Of a stretch of DNA of 6,007 nt, positions 5,960 to 6,007 are shown one piece after another; position 1 is the stretch's first letter; each line of letters opens with the position of its first letter. This DNA comes from an uncultured Lysobacterales bacterium. GTDB taxonomy: Bacteria > Pseudomonadota > Gammaproteobacteria > Xanthomonadales > SZUA-36. Where the stretch lies: assembly GCA_937995275.1 (NCBI GenBank), contig CALKKN010000247.1, positions 1 to 6,007 of the forward strand. Direction: 5' to 3'. The notes under the pieces are model-generated. The model saw only the letters and a program-made list of their open reading frames with translations. It was not told the origin of the DNA and did not search any database. Both the position numbers and the translations under genes were made by a program.

Positions 5960-6007
5960 GTGCGCCACTTGTACGCCCTGACGTCAATACTGCTCGCGGC
6001 ATCCCTG
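5960..6007 (+). CDS. N-terminal fragment of a putative exported protein
   Basis: Only 16 codons are visible, running off the window end. The reading frame starts at GTG and gives a short basic N-terminus (Met-Arg-His) followed by a hydrophobic run ending LLAASL, the beginning of a typical signal peptide. The GTG is 5 bp after the DUF2333 stop and has a good ribosome binding site, so the two genes are probably one operon and the product may act in the same periplasmic or outer-membrane process. The family cannot be identified from this fragment. Confidence 0.5.
   Translation, partial: MRHLYALTSILLAASL

Noticed and set aside
1..6007. Search for CRISPR repeats, insertion sequences, tRNA genes, prophage or defence genes
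   Set aside because: No repeat array, transposase, integrase, tRNA-like fold or defence-family motif was seen; composition looks uniform across the window.

Overview
This is a GC-rich stretch of chromosome from a Gram-negative bacterium, most likely a gammaproteobacterium of the Xanthomonadales/Chromatiales/Woeseiales kind. The evidence is a Kdo transferase (lipid A core synthesis), a TolC-type outer membrane channel, and two families seen mainly in gammaproteobacteria (DUF3379 and DUF2333). This placement is inferred from gene families and base composition, not from a marker gene. I see no mobile element, CRISPR array, tRNA or rRNA. Gene density is high, and the only long gap without a gene is 3335-3656.

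Left part (about 60-3334), an envelope block. waaA (plus strand) transfers Kdo to the lipid A precursor. It meets, tail to tail and with overlapping stop regions, a minus-strand pair: a protein-L-isoaspartate methyltransferase-like gene followed closely by a tolC-family gene. The methyltransferase fold is clear, but residues typical of true isoaspartyl repair enzymes are replaced.

Middle (3335-4887), a regulatory block. The 322-bp gap holds a strong imperfect hairpin and short repeats. To its right, on the plus strand, an ECF-type sigma factor overlaps by 20 bp a single-pass membrane protein of the DUF3379 type. The second gene has the layout expected of an anti-sigma factor: a cytoplasmic N-terminus, one membrane helix and a periplasmic C-terminus. 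Together they look like a cell-envelope signalling pair.

Right part (4888-6007). A DUF2333 membrane-anchored protein of unknown function is followed 5 bp later by the first 16 codons of a gene that appears to start with a signal peptide and runs off the window.

The window is mostly ordinary housekeeping and envelope content. The most interesting observations are: (1) three plus-strand genes lack a Shine-Dalgarno sequence and instead have an extended -10-like element 6-10 bases before the start codon, suggesting leaderless mRNAs; (2) the sigma/DUF3379 pair, an uncommon anti-sigma architecture with no zinc motif; (3) the divergent methyltransferase fixed beside tolC.
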